Part shown: one piece after another, positions 1-7,752 of the stretch
How the letters are laid out: each line of letters starts with the position of its first letter
How positions within the stretch are numbered: position 1 is the stretch's first letter
Assembly: GCF_003818115.1 (NCBI RefSeq)
Contig: NZ_RPOI01000010.1
Span: 124,001-188,000, forward strand
Source of the DNA: Citrobacter youngae
GTDB taxonomy: Bacteria > Pseudomonadota > Gammaproteobacteria > Enterobacterales > Enterobacteriaceae
DNA: 64,000 nt
Direction of reading: 5' to 3'
Made by a program: the position numbers and the translations under genes
Notes under the pieces: generated by a model
Database searches by the model: none
What the model was told of the DNA's origin: nothing
The model's input: only the letters and a program-made list of their open reading frames with translations

Positions 1-85
1 TGGTTCAGGCTGCCGCGGAACAGCGCCAGTCAAAACACCGGAGCAAGACCGCCCGGTCACCGAAACAGAAGTCGCGTTGTCCTGA
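1..85 (+). CDS. Possible 3' end of an unidentified gene
   Basis: The first bases can be read in frame 2 as an open stretch of 27 codons ending in TGA at 83-85, just before a REP block. The tail is hydrophilic and acidic. Placement of REP palindromes directly after a stop codon is typical of a gene end. Frame 3 is also open but runs through the REP block, which is less likely for a real gene. No family can be recognised from so short a tail, so this is only a guess that a gene enters from the left. Confidence 0.2.
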   Translation, partial: GSGCRGTAPVKTPEQDRPVTETEVALS

Positions 86-95
86 TACCTCGTTA

Positions 96-181
96 TTGCC
101 GGATGGCGCTTGCGCTTATCCGGCCTACATAACGTTTAATTATCCGTAAGCCGGATCAGGCGGTACGCCGCCATCCGGCGC
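96..181. repeat. REP/BIME pair upstream of glsA
   Basis: Two inverted palindromic units with the REP pattern GCCGGAT...ATCCGGC lie at about 96-126 and 150-179 in opposite orientation. This is the usual arrangement of a bacterial interspersed mosaic element in an intergenic gap. Confidence 0.85.
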
Positions 182-209
182 ATGATAAGTACCCCAACAG
201 GAAAGCACC

Positions 210-1211
210 ATGACTAAAACTCTGCTCGGCGTGAGTCTCTTTTCTTTCAGCGTCTTGTTTAGCGCTACCTCATTCGCGCAAACCGCGCCGGACTACGCCA
301 GATTGATAGAACAGGCGCATCAAAAGTACAAAAGTAACAATGATGGAAAAGTCGCCGACTACATCCCTGCCCTGGCGAGCTACAGCCCAAATAATTTTGC
401 CATCACTATTGCTACGGTGGACGGAAAAATCTACCAGGTTGGCGATGTTAACAAACCCTTTCCCATGGAATCGCTGAGTAAAGTCTTCACCATGGCGCTC
501 GCCATGGAACAGCACGGTCCTCAGGTAGTGCTGGATAAACTCGGGGCCAATGCCACTGGCATGCCATTTAATTCCGGTTTAGCCGTTGAACTGACCAAAG
601 GCGCGCCGGAAAACCCGCTGGTAAACGCCGGAGCCATGAGCACCGTTAGTCTGATTGAAGCCAAAGACAAAACCGATCGCTGGAACAAAATCCTCGACAA
701 CCTGAACGTCTGGGCCGATGCCACGCTCACGGTTAATGAGCCGGTTTACAAATCTGAGATGGAGACCAACCAGCACAATCAGGCGCTGGCGAAGCTGATG
801 GAATCCTATAACAGCTTCTATGGCAACACCGACGACGCCGTCGAAATTTATACCCGTCAGTGCTCGGTGGATATCACCGTTGAGCAACTGGCCAAAATGG
901 GTGCCGTACTGGCGAACAAAGGGAAATCGCCGTTCAACGGCAAGCAGTTGCTGAATGAAAAATATGTTCCGCAAGTGCTGGCGGAAATGGCGATTGCCGG
1001 ACTGTACGACGGCAGCGGTAAATGGCTGTACACCGTTGGCATTCCGGCGAAAAGCGGCGTCGGCGGCGGGATGGTTGCGGTGGTGCCCGGAAAATATGCC
1101 ATTGCCGTCTACTCTCCGCCGTTGGACGAAGCCGGTAACAGCGTTCGCGCCCAGCAAACTATCGAATATGTCGCCGAAGCGACGCAGGCCAATGTCTTTT
1201 TAGCAAAATAA
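210..1211 (+). CDS. glsA: Secreted (periplasmic) glutaminase, GlsA family
   Basis: Predicted serine-dependent glutaminase that hydrolyses L-glutamine to L-glutamate and ammonia. The 333-residue protein has the catalytic Ser-x-x-Lys motif at S88/K91 within ESLSK, the family NPLVNAGAM segment near residue 135, and a glycine-rich KSGVGGGM loop near the C terminus. Residues 1-23 look like a Sec signal peptide, with a basic start, a hydrophobic core and cleavage after SFA. This differs from the cytosolic E. coli glutaminases and explains the extra length. The ATG follows an AGGAAAG ribosome site. It is flanked by REP elements, so it is probably its own transcription unit. Next to the fumarase and the B12 genes it may supply glutamate for fermentation, which is an inference. 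The symbol follows the family, not proven orthology. Confidence 0.85.
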   Translation: MTKTLLGVSLFSFSVLFSATSFAQTAPDYARLIEQAHQKYKSNNDGKVADYIPALASYSPNNFAITIATVDGKIYQVGDVNKPFPMESLSKVFTMALAMEQHGPQVVLDKLGANATGMPFNSGLAVELTKGAPENPLVNAGAMSTVSLIEAKDKTDRWNKILDNLNVWADATLTVNEPVYKSEMETNQHNQALAKLMESYNSFYGNTDDAVEIYTRQCSVDITVEQLAKMGAVLANKGKSPFNGKQLLNEKYVPQVLAEMAIAGLYDGSGKWLYTVGIPAKSGVGGGMVAVVPGKYAIAVYSPPLDEAGNSVRAQQTIEYVAEATQANVFLAK

Positions 1212-1216
1212 CACTC

Positions 1217-1279
1217 TGCCGGATAAGCGAAGCGCTATCCGGCCTACGATTAGCGCACGTATTTACGCCGTCATCCGGC
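1217..1279. repeat. REP element between glsA and fum
   Basis: A full REP palindrome lies at about 1217-1245 (GCCGGATAAGCG...CGCTATCCGGC). A degenerate half, GCCGTCATCCGGC, lies at 1267-1279. It separates the glutaminase from the fumarase gene. Confidence 0.8.
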
Positions 1280-1304
1280 AAAAATGAAGAGGTGAGAAGT
1301 AAAC

Positions 1305-2957
1305 ATGTCTAAACCATTTGTCTGGCAGGAACTCTTTGTTCAGAGTAAAGATAATACCGAGTATGAATTACTGAGTAACCAGCACGTAACGGTAACGGAG
1401 TTAGACGGAGAGGAAGTGATTAAGGTAGCGCCTGAAGCGTTAACCTTATTAGCACAGCAGGCATTTTATGAGGCTTCATTTTTTCTGCGCGCCGGACATT
1501 TGAAACAGATAGCCAGCATTTTGCACGACCCGCAGGCCAGCGGTAACGATAAGTACGTCGCATTACAACTGCTGCGCAACGCTGAGGTTTCGGCCAAAGG
1601 CGTCCTGCCTAACTGTCAGGACACCGGGACGGCAACCATTGTGGCCTGCAAAGGACAACATGTCTGGACAGGCAGCGATGACGCCGAAGCCTTGAGCAAA
1701 GGCGTATATACCACCTTCACCGAAAACAATCTGCGTTACTCGCAAAATGCCCCGCTGGACATGTATACCGAGGTCAATACCCAGACTAACCTGCCAGCGC
1801 AAATCGACATCAGCGCCACGCCGGGTAATGAGTATAAATTCCTGTTCGTCAACAAAGGCGGCGGTTCTGCCAATAAGGCGGCGCTATTCCAGGAAACCAA
1901 ATCCATTCTGCAGCCGGAAAAGCTCACAGCCTTCCTGATCGAAAAAATGAAATCGCTGGGTACCGCCGCTTGCCCGCCGTACCACATCGCTTTCGTGGTT
2001 GGGGGCTTGTCCGCCGATCAGGCGCTGAAGACAGCCAAACTGGCATCAACCAAATATTACGATAACCTGCCCACCAGCGGGAATGAGCTGGGTCAGGCGT
2101 TCCGCGATACGGCACTGGAAGCCGAACTGCTCAATGCCAGCCGCGAGTTTGGCATCGGCGCGCAGTTTGGCGGCAAATACTTTGCCCACGATATTCGCGT
2201 AATTCGCTTACCGCGCCACGGCGGCTCCTGCCCTATCGCCATGGCCCTCTCCTGTTCTGCCGACCGCAACATCAAAGCCAAAATTAACAAACACGGTATC
2301 TGGCTGGAGAAACTCGAGCATAACCCGGGCAAATTTATCCCTGATTCACAGCGGGTGGAAAATGGCGCCCAGACAGTTCAACTGGATCTGAACCGTCCGT
2401 TACGCGAAATCCTGCATGACCTTTCCGCCCTGCCCATCGGGACTCGTTTGTCGTTAAGCGGCCCAATTGTTGTTGCCCGAGATATCGCCCACGCAAACAT
2501 CAAAGCGCGCCTGGATAACGGCGAACCGATGCCGGAATACATGAAAAAACATATCGTTTATTACGCCGGCCCCGCCAAAACCCCCGAAAACCAGGCCTGC
2601 GGTTCAATGGGGCCGACAACCGGCGGACGCATGGATGGGTACGTCGATGCTTTCCAGGCACAAGGCGGAAGTCTCATTATGCTCACCAAGGGTAACCGCA
2701 GTCAGCAGGTCACTGATGCCTGTCACAAACACGGTGGATTTAGCCTCGGCAGCATTGGCGGCGCAGCGGCTCTGCTGGCCCAGCAGTATGTGAAGAACCT
2801 GCAGTGCCTTGAGTATCCCGAACTGGGCATGGAAGCGGTGTGGATGATGGAAGTTAAAAATATGCCTGCGTTCGTATTAGTAGATGACAAAGGCAATAAC
2901 TTCTTCAGTCAGTTTGAGCAGCAGCATCGCTGCGCAACCTGCCCGGCAGGACATTAA
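1305..2957 (+). CDS. fumD: Class I fumarase, probable mesaconase/fumarase (FumD-like)
   Basis: Iron-sulfur class I hydro-lyase of the FumA/FumB type, 550 residues long (FumA is 548). Cysteines at 104, 223 and 317 sit where FumA holds its 4Fe-4S cluster (PNCQDTG, AACPPYH, ALSCSAD). The N-terminal alpha-like and C-terminal beta-like parts ([21 protein letters not shown]) are both intact. It is clearly diverged from FumA/B and sits beside sucD with a glutaminase and a cobalamin adenosyltransferase. That context matches FumD of E. coli O157:H7, a mesaconase/fumarase of the methylaspartate glutamate pathway. The substrate, mesaconate to citramalate or fumarate to malate, cannot be read from the sequence. 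A GAGGTGA ribosome site precedes the ATG, and the adenosyltransferase follows after 9 bp. Confidence 0.8.
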   Translation: MSKPFVWQELFVQSKDNTEYELLSNQHVTVTELDGEEVIKVAPEALTLLAQQAFYEASFFLRAGHLKQIASILHDPQASGNDKYVALQLLRNAEVSAKGVLPNCQDTGTATIVACKGQHVWTGSDDAEALSKGVYTTFTENNLRYSQNAPLDMYTEVNTQTNLPAQIDISATPGNEYKFLFVNKGGGSANKAALFQETKSILQPEKLTAFLIEKMKSLGTAACPPYHIAFVVGGLSADQALKTAKLASTKYYDNLPTSGNELGQAFRDTALEAELLNASREFGIGAQFGGKYFAHDIRVIRLPRHGGSCPIAMALSCSADRNIKAKINKHGIWLEKLEHNPGKFIPDSQRVENGAQTVQLDLNRPLREILHDLSALPIGTRLSLSGPIVVARDIAHANIKARLDNGEPMPEYMKKHIVYYAGPAKTPENQACGSMGPTTGGRMDGYVDAFQAQGGSLIMLTKGNRSQQVTDACHKHGGFSLGSIGGAAALLAQQYVKNLQCLEYPELGMEAVWMMEVKNMPAFVLVDDKGNNFFSQFEQQHRCATCPAGH

Positions 2958-2966
2958 GGAGCTATC

Positions 2967-3569
2967 ATGGAAGCGCGAGCCAACAATGACCGACATCGCC
3001 AGCGTCAGCAGAAGCTGAAAGCGCAGGTTGATACCCGCGTGGCGGCGGCAACGGAGAAGAAAGGGATTCTGATTGTCTTCACCGGCAATGGTAAAGGAAA
3101 ATCTACCGCAGCCTTCGGCACGGCGACACGCGCGGTTGGTCACGGAAAAACCGTTGGCGTCGCGCAGTTTATTAAAGGCCAGTGGGATAATGGCGAGTAC
3201 AACACACTGCACCCTCTCGGCGTGGAGTTTCATATTATGGGTACCGGTTTTACCTGGGAAACCCAGAACCGGGAAGCCGATATCGAGGCGGCCACCGCAG
3301 TGTGGCTGGAAAGTAAGCGCATGCTGGCTGATGCGCATTACGATCTGGTCGTACTGGACGAACTCACCTATATGTTGGCTTATCACTATCTGGATACGCA
3401 GGAGGTAATCAGCGCCATCGAAAATCGCCCTGCCGACCAGAGCGTGATCGTCACCGGGCGCGGTTGCCATGCGCTGTTACTTGAACTTGCCGATACGGTC
3501 AGCGAGCTTCGCCCGGTTAAACACGCTTTTGATAGCGGCATTCAGGCACAGCCAGGGATCGACTGGTAA
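2967..3569 (+). CDS. Cob(I)alamin adenosyltransferase (BtuR/CobO family), likely second copy
   Basis: A 200-residue CobA/CobO/BtuR-type corrinoid adenosyltransferase, which makes adenosylcobalamin from cob(I)alamin and ATP. The P-loop GNGKGKSTAAFG lies at about residues 41-52, followed by conserved blocks VGVAQFIKG, TQNRE, LDELTYML and VIVTGRGCH. The P-loop has Ser where E. coli BtuR has Thr, and the sequence differs widely from BtuR, which enterics keep elsewhere. This is therefore probably a paralogue. It starts 9 bp after fumD with a strong AAGGAG site, so the two are co-transcribed. Pairing with a fumarase suggests that it charges cofactor for a nearby B12-dependent enzyme such as glutamate mutase, which is inferred. 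Confidence 0.88.
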   Translation: MEARANNDRHRQRQQKLKAQVDTRVAAATEKKGILIVFTGNGKGKSTAAFGTATRAVGHGKTVGVAQFIKGQWDNGEYNTLHPLGVEFHIMGTGFTWETQNREADIEAATAVWLESKRMLADAHYDLVVLDELTYMLAYHYLDTQEVISAIENRPADQSVIVTGRGCHALLLELADTVSELRPVKHAFDSGIQAQPGIDW

Positions 3570-3579
3570 TCGCTCTTTT

Positions 3580-3698
3580 GCCGGGTAAGGCGTTTACGCC
3601 GCATCCGGCGATTTACCCAAAACCGATACGCTTATCGGGCCTATGGTGAACACCGAAACCTGTAGGCCTGATAAGGCGCAAGCCACCATCAGGCAGCC
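3580..3698. repeat. BIME (three REP-like units) between the adenosyltransferase and the LysR gene
   Basis: Three palindromic units are visible: 3580-3609 (GCCGGGTAAGGCG...GCATCCGGC), 3622-3645 (weaker) and 3661-3698 (TGTAGGCCTGATAAGG...CATCAGGC). The last overlaps the stop codon and final codons of the convergent LysR gene. Confidence 0.8.
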
Positions 3699-4603
3699 GA
3701 CATCACGGATTTATTTAGCAACCAGTTGCGGAAGATCTCCAAATGAAGGGACTCTGATTTCTCCTCCCGCCACGTCATGATAAATCGATTCCCGGTACGC
3801 ATTGGAACATCGCAAGGAATCACCATATCCCCACTATCCAGATCGTGCTGAATGGCAAAACGGGGGAGCAATGCGACGCCAAGATTGGAACGTACCGCCG
3901 CAATCAGCATCGACAACAGATCAAATCGCGGACCTTTATTCACCAGCGGACTGCTGACATCGGACAGCGCAAACCATTCCTGCCAGCCTTTGATGCGGGT
4001 ACTTTGATGCAACAGCGGGTATTCGTTCAGCAGTTCATCGACGGACAGCTTCCGGTCCGGTTCAGCAAGCAAGCAACGGCTGCACACTGGCAGAATTTCC
4101 TCTTCGAACAGGTACTCGACCCCCGACCACGGCGAGTAAAAATCTTCCCGCATGATCGCTGCGTCATATTCCCGGTTAAGAAAATCACCAATATTCGCCA
4201 GAGAATGAATATTAACGATAATATCAGGATTGAGTTTATTGAACTCACGCAGGTTTGGGATCAGCCAGTGCGTACTGAACGTCGGGTTAACCGCCAGTTC
4301 GATCACTTGTACGGTCGGCTGCCATGTCATGATCGTCGTCGTATCTCGTTCAAGCTTGTTCAGTGTTTCTTTAACAATAGTTAAATAGTGTTTGCCTGCC
4401 GCATTTAAAAAAATGCGCTTTTTGGCATGATTAAATAGCGCTGTATTAAGAAAATCCTCTAGCGCATTCACCTGGCGGAAAACAGCACTTTGTGTTAGAG
4501 CCAGCTCTTCAGCTGCCCGGGTATAACTTTCGTGACGCGCAACCACTTCAAAAGTTACCAGCAACTCCGTTTTGGGTATTTTTCCTCTCATAACCTCTTC
4601 CAT
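3689..4603 (-). CDS. LysR-family transcriptional regulator, GcvA-like
   Basis: A 304-residue LysR-type regulator. The N-terminal winged helix-turn-helix spans about residues 10-70 (LVTFEVVARHESYTRAAEEL, then LTQSAVFRQVNALE), and a periplasmic-binding-protein-like effector domain fills residues 95-295. Its overall character is closest to the GcvA/AmpR branch. It converges on the fum-adenosyltransferase pair and is divergent from the methyltransferase gene at 4996, which is its best candidate target. Two starts are possible: ATG at 4603 with little Shine-Dalgarno, or ATG at 4591 with AGAGG very close to it. The last codons lie within a REP unit. The effector is unknown. Confidence 0.85.
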   Translation of the reverse strand: MEEVMRGKIPKTELLVTFEVVARHESYTRAAEELALTQSAVFRQVNALEDFLNTALFNHAKKRIFLNAAGKHYLTIVKETLNKLERDTTTIMTWQPTVQVIELAVNPTFSTHWLIPNLREFNKLNPDIIVNIHSLANIGDFLNREYDAAIMREDFYSPWSGVEYLFEEEILPVCSRCLLAEPDRKLSVDELLNEYPLLHQSTRIKGWQEWFALSDVSSPLVNKGPRFDLLSMLIAAVRSNLGVALLPRFAIQHDLDSGDMVIPCDVPMRTGNRFIMTWREEKSESLHLEIFRNWLLNKSVMSAA

Positions 4604-4995
4604 ATGCAGCGTACAAAAATAGTTTAATTTATAAAAAATAATTCATATCACCCGAATAAACATCGAGTGTTATATTTTATTTCAGGCATTGATGTCATTG
4701 ATCCAATCCATGATTTGTTCATACTGATGGCGGATAAATATTAACCAATAATACTCAAGCACAACAATAAACACAATTTAATTAAGGTTAAATTCAGACA
4801 CATAGCGCCAATAAGTTCTTAATAATTTTTCAAGTCATCTTGTTTATTGTGGAAAAAACTTTGCGAGATTAATCAATATTATCCTTGTGATAATTTAGGA
4901 AAATTCAGCGTTATAACTTACAGGCAAACGACTGCTTTTAATCATTCTCCGGAGTGGTTCTGCCTTTTTTTGTTAGACGTGATAAAGGACACAAT
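4604..4995. other. AT-rich divergent promoter region between the LysR gene and the methyltransferase gene
   Basis: About 390 bp of AT-rich sequence separates the two divergent genes. I see no convincing ORF, tRNA or terminator in it. I looked for a cobalamin-riboswitch B12 box upstream of the methyltransferase and found none. LysR-type T-N11-A motifs occur but are not distinctive at this base composition. Confidence 0.5.
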
Positions 4996-5784
4996 GTGAA
5001 AACTTTCGGAAAGGTCTGGCTCGTTGGCGCAGGTCCCGGTGATATTTCATTACTCACCCTCAAAGCAGTGATGTGCATTAAACAAGCAGATGTCATTATT
5101 TACGACAGGTTGGTCAATCCTAAGATTCTGGAATGGGCATCCGCTGACTGTGAGCTTATCAATGTCGGTAAGAATCCGGGATTTCATTGTGTGCCACAGG
5201 ATGAAATCAACGCTCTTCTCGTTCAGTATGCCCAGACGCATCACAATATCGTGCGCTTAAAAGGTGGCGATCCCTACGTATTTGGTCGTGGGGCCGAAGA
5301 AGTTGAAGGGCTTATTGAGCCGGGGATCCCTTTTGAAGTCGTCCCCGGTATCAGTTCAACCATTGGGGGATTAACCTGTGCCGGGATCCCGGTAACACAT
5401 CGCGATTACGCCTCTGGTTTTCACGTGGTGACCGGTCATACACGCGAAGGCAACCAGCAGCAGGACTGGCGCCAGCTGGCGAAACTTAACGGTACGTTGG
5501 TTATCGTCATGGGTATTGCGAATCTGGCGTTTATTTGTGAAGAACTGTTGATGGGTGGGAAACCGGCGGAGACGCCCGCGGCCATCATCATGTCCGCGAC
5601 CCGGGAGAATCAGCGCCGGCTGACCTGTACCCTCGGCTCGTTACTGAGCAATGCGCAGGAAGCCAACATTACGCCGCCTGCACTGATCGTCATTGGCGAT
5701 GTCGTCACGCTGAGCGATCGTCTGTCTTTTATTCCTGCCGCTATAGACCTCCCTGAACATCTTTACTGCGAGAGTCTGGCGTGA
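4996..5784 (+). CDS. Uroporphyrinogen-III C-methyltransferase (SUMT, CobA/CysG-C type)
   Basis: S-adenosylmethionine-dependent enzyme that methylates uroporphyrinogen III at C2 and C7 to precorrin-2, the branch point to cobalamin and siroheme. The 262-residue protein matches a stand-alone SUMT. VWLVGAGPGD lies near the start, followed by ADVIIYDRLV, the SAM-site block VRLKGGDPYVFGRG, VVPGISS, and GIPVTHRDYA. It lacks the dehydrogenase/chelatase half of CysG. I chose GTG 4996 because AAAGGA lies 6 bp upstream; an in-frame GTG at 4954 has no comparable site. It overlaps the convergent PocR-like gene by 22 bp. Together with the adenosyltransferase it points to corrinoid supply. An additional SUMT beside genomic cysG is expected but cannot be checked here. 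Confidence 0.88.
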   Translation: MKTFGKVWLVGAGPGDISLLTLKAVMCIKQADVIIYDRLVNPKILEWASADCELINVGKNPGFHCVPQDEINALLVQYAQTHHNIVRLKGGDPYVFGRGAEEVEGLIEPGIPFEVVPGISSTIGGLTCAGIPVTHRDYASGFHVVTGHTREGNQQQDWRQLAKLNGTLVIVMGIANLAFICEELLMGGKPAETPAAIIMSATRENQRRLTCTLGSLLSNAQEANITPPALIVIGDVVTLSDRLSFIPAAIDLPEHLYCESLA

Positions 5785-6656
5785 CGAAAAGACTGGGGTG
5801 ATGTTTGATGCGCCGCCCGGAAAACGCGACAAAAATAGCTGGTTTGTGCGTACTGAAGTTTCCGGGCGATACTGTCTATTGAATGAACCGGATCGTGTAA
5901 TAACTCCCCCGCCTTTTGCATTTTTTTCTGACTCACCCAGGTTTTAAAGTTAACGCCCTGGCGCTTCTTAAAAAATCGGCTGAAATAATTTGCACTTAAA
6001 CAGACATGTGCCGCCACAGACTCCAGAGATAAGTCACTATACAGGTTATCATCAATATAACGCAGTGCCGCCAGTAGTTTTTTCTCATGACGAGAAAGCT
6101 CCGTTAAATAGTGCCGGACGTTACTTGTCGGTTTATCGAATACCACTTCAGATTGTTTTTTTTGCACCTCAAAATTGTTAACAATAAAATGCAATAAATT
6201 AGCCGATGCCACCAACGTATTATTATCAACCGCAACAAGCTGATCCCACTCGGATTTTATTTGAGGATCACACATCCATCGTGATTCATCTTCAACGATG
6301 ATGGTTTTATATTCCTGGTACTTAGCCCGAACCTGACCACAGATAATAAAACCATGCAGATTCTCCTCATAAATTAATGGTATGGAGAACAGACTTAGCC
6401 CTGCATGGCAGCTGAATATTCTGGGCTTACACTGTTTCAGTGCCTCAAAAACACACTGTTTATCGCACGTTTGGCAACCAACACTGTAGCGTTTATTCGC
6501 TCTCATCAGCTTACAGAATGAATTAAAGTTATGGCAATCAGAGAGAGCTCTGCCTGTAACATCAACGACTACCGTTGCTAACCCCGTCGCATTGGAGAAG
6601 ACTTCTGCTATAGAGAAAAAACATGGTAAGTAATCATCCTGAATTTTCAGCGACAC
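5763..6656 (-). CDS. PocR-like AraC-family regulator with an N-terminal PocR sensory domain
   Basis: A 297-residue regulator that resembles Salmonella PocR, the activator of cob/pdu, over its whole length. The N-terminal PocR domain (about residues 20-170) starts with ATGLATVVVDVTG and carries a cysteine-rich stretch with FCKLMRANKR, CQTCDKQC and CHAGLSLFSIPL. Two AraC helix-turn-helix motifs lie in the last 100 residues (LSLESVAAHVCLSANYFSRF and IDSIARKLQYAQTSYFCRVF). I place the start at GTG 6656, which has GGAGG 5 bp upstream and gives the same spacing to ATGLA as PocR. A longer in-frame extension to 6734 lacks such support. It is convergent with the SUMT gene. The inducer is unknown, and its targets are plausibly the neighbouring B12-linked genes. 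Confidence 0.85.
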   Translation of the reverse strand: MSLKIQDDYLPCFFSIAEVFSNATGLATVVVDVTGRALSDCHNFNSFCKLMRANKRYSVGCQTCDKQCVFEALKQCKPRIFSCHAGLSLFSIPLIYEENLHGFIICGQVRAKYQEYKTIIVEDESRWMCDPQIKSEWDQLVAVDNNTLVASANLLHFIVNNFEVQKKQSEVVFDKPTSNVRHYLTELSRHEKKLLAALRYIDDNLYSDLSLESVAAHVCLSANYFSRFFKKRQGVNFKTWVSQKKMQKAGELLHDPVHSIDSIARKLQYAQTSYFCRVFRAAHQTSPQSFRHARLSQ

Positions 6657-6791
6657 GCCATCCTCCAACCTTAATATGACTAAAGGCGGTAATATGCAAA
6701 ATCCAGGCAAAAGAAAGAATGATGCTCGCCGCAAAAAATAATCTCATTTGTGAAGATGATTGTGATCAAATTGCATGATGCGGGATGGCAG

Positions 6792-6820
6792 AAAATAAAA
6801 AAGGCCATCATCAGATGGCC
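6792..6820 (-). terminator. Rho-independent terminator of the sdh-suc transcript
   Basis: On the minus strand the stem GGCCATC/GATGGCC with a 4-nt loop (6803-6820) is followed by a U-rich run (6792-6802). It ends the long sdhCDAB-sucABCD transcription unit. Confidence 0.9.
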
Positions 6821-6872
6821 AACCATGTCGAAATTAGACCAGCCCTTGACCATGCAGAAAGTCAGGGCTGTA
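6792..6872 (-). ncRNA. sdhX: SdhX (RybD)-like small RNA from the sucD 3' UTR
   Basis: Just after the sucD stop, the minus strand holds a stem-loop CAGCCCTGAC...GTCAAGGGCTG (6840-6870), a short unpaired segment, and the terminator hairpin with its U-tail. In E. coli the Hfq-dependent sRNA SdhX is processed from exactly this place in the sdh-suc mRNA and has this architecture. The 5' end is approximate because processing cannot be seen in the sequence. Confidence 0.65.
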
Positions 6873-6882
6873 TTTTTATGGC

Positions 6883-7752
6883 TTACTTAATAACGGTTTT
6901 CAGTGCTTCGCCGATATCGGCCAGGCTGCGAACGGTTTTCACGCCTGCAGCTTCAAGAGCTGCGAATTTCTCATCCGCGGTCCCTTTACCGCCGGCGATA
7001 ATGGCACCAGCGTGACCCATACGCTTACCTTTCGGCGCGGTGACGCCCGCGATGTAGCCAACCACCGGCTTGGTCACGTGATCTTTAATGTACGCAGCCG
7101 CTTCTTCTTCCGCGCTACCGCCGATCTCACCGATCATGACGATCGCTTCAGTCTGCGGATCTTCCTGGAACAGCTTCAGGATGTCGATGAAGTTAGAGCC
7201 CGGGATCGGGTCGCCGCCGATGCCTACACAGGTAGACTGGCCGAAACCGTAGTCGGTAGTCTGCTTAACTGCTTCATAGGTCAGGGTACCGGAACGGGAA
7301 ACGATGCCCACTTTACCCGGCTTATGAATGTGACCCGGCATGATGCCGATTTTACATTCGCCCGGGGTGATAACGCCTGGGCAGTTCGGGCCGATCATGC
7401 GCACGCCAGCTTCATCCAGCTTCACCTTCACGGTCAGCATATCCAGGGTCGGGATGCCTTCGGTGATGGTGATGATAAGCTTGATGCCTGCATCGATTGC
7501 TTCCAGAATGGAGTCTTTGCAGAACGGTGCCGGAACGTAGATAACAGTGGCGGTTGCGCCAGTCGCTTCTACAGCTTCACGCACGGTGTTGAACACCGGC
7601 AGGCCCAGGTGCGTGGTGCCGCCTTTACCTGGCGTTACGCCGCCAACCATCTGCGTACCGTAAGCAATCGCTTGTTCGGAGTGGAATGTCCCCTGGCTAC
7701 CGGTGAAGCCCTGGCAGATAACCTTGGTATCTTTATTAATTAAAACTGACAT
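6883..7752 (-). CDS. sucD: Succinyl-CoA synthetase alpha subunit
   Basis: A 289-residue alpha subunit, the same length as in E. coli. With SucC it converts succinyl-CoA, ADP and phosphate to succinate, CoA and ATP in the TCA cycle. The CoA-binding N-terminal Rossmann fold ([19 protein letters not shown]) and the phosphohistidine loop [17 protein letters not shown] near residue 247 are intact. The start codon overlaps the sucC stop by one base, which favours translational coupling for the heterotetramer. It is the last gene of sdhCDAB-sucABCD, followed by the SdhX-like 3' UTR. Confidence 0.98.
   Translation of the reverse strand: MSVLINKDTKVICQGFTGSQGTFHSEQAIAYGTQMVGGVTPGKGGTTHLGLPVFNTVREAVEATGATATVIYVPAPFCKDSILEAIDAGIKLIITITEGIPTLDMLTVKVKLDEAGVRMIGPNCPGVITPGECKIGIMPGHIHKPGKVGIVSRSGTLTYEAVKQTTDYGFGQSTCVGIGGDPIPGSNFIDILKLFQEDPQTEAIVMIGEIGGSAEEEAAAYIKDHVTKPVVGYIAGVTAPKGKRMGHAGAIIAGGKGTADEKFAALEAAGVKTVRSLADIGEALKTVIK

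Noticed and set aside
1-95. Basic peptide in frame 3 at the left edge
   Set aside because: The frame continues through a REP palindrome, which is normally non-coding. The frame 2 reading that stops before the REP was kept instead, at low confidence.
4604-4995. Cobalamin riboswitch ahead of the methyltransferase gene
   Set aside because: I looked for the conserved B12 box and the usual stem pattern and found neither. The region is simply AT-rich.
5763-6734. Longer start for the PocR-like gene at 6734
   Set aside because: The extra 26 codons have no homology in PocR, while GTG 6656 has GGAGG at ideal spacing and matches the PocR N-terminal length.
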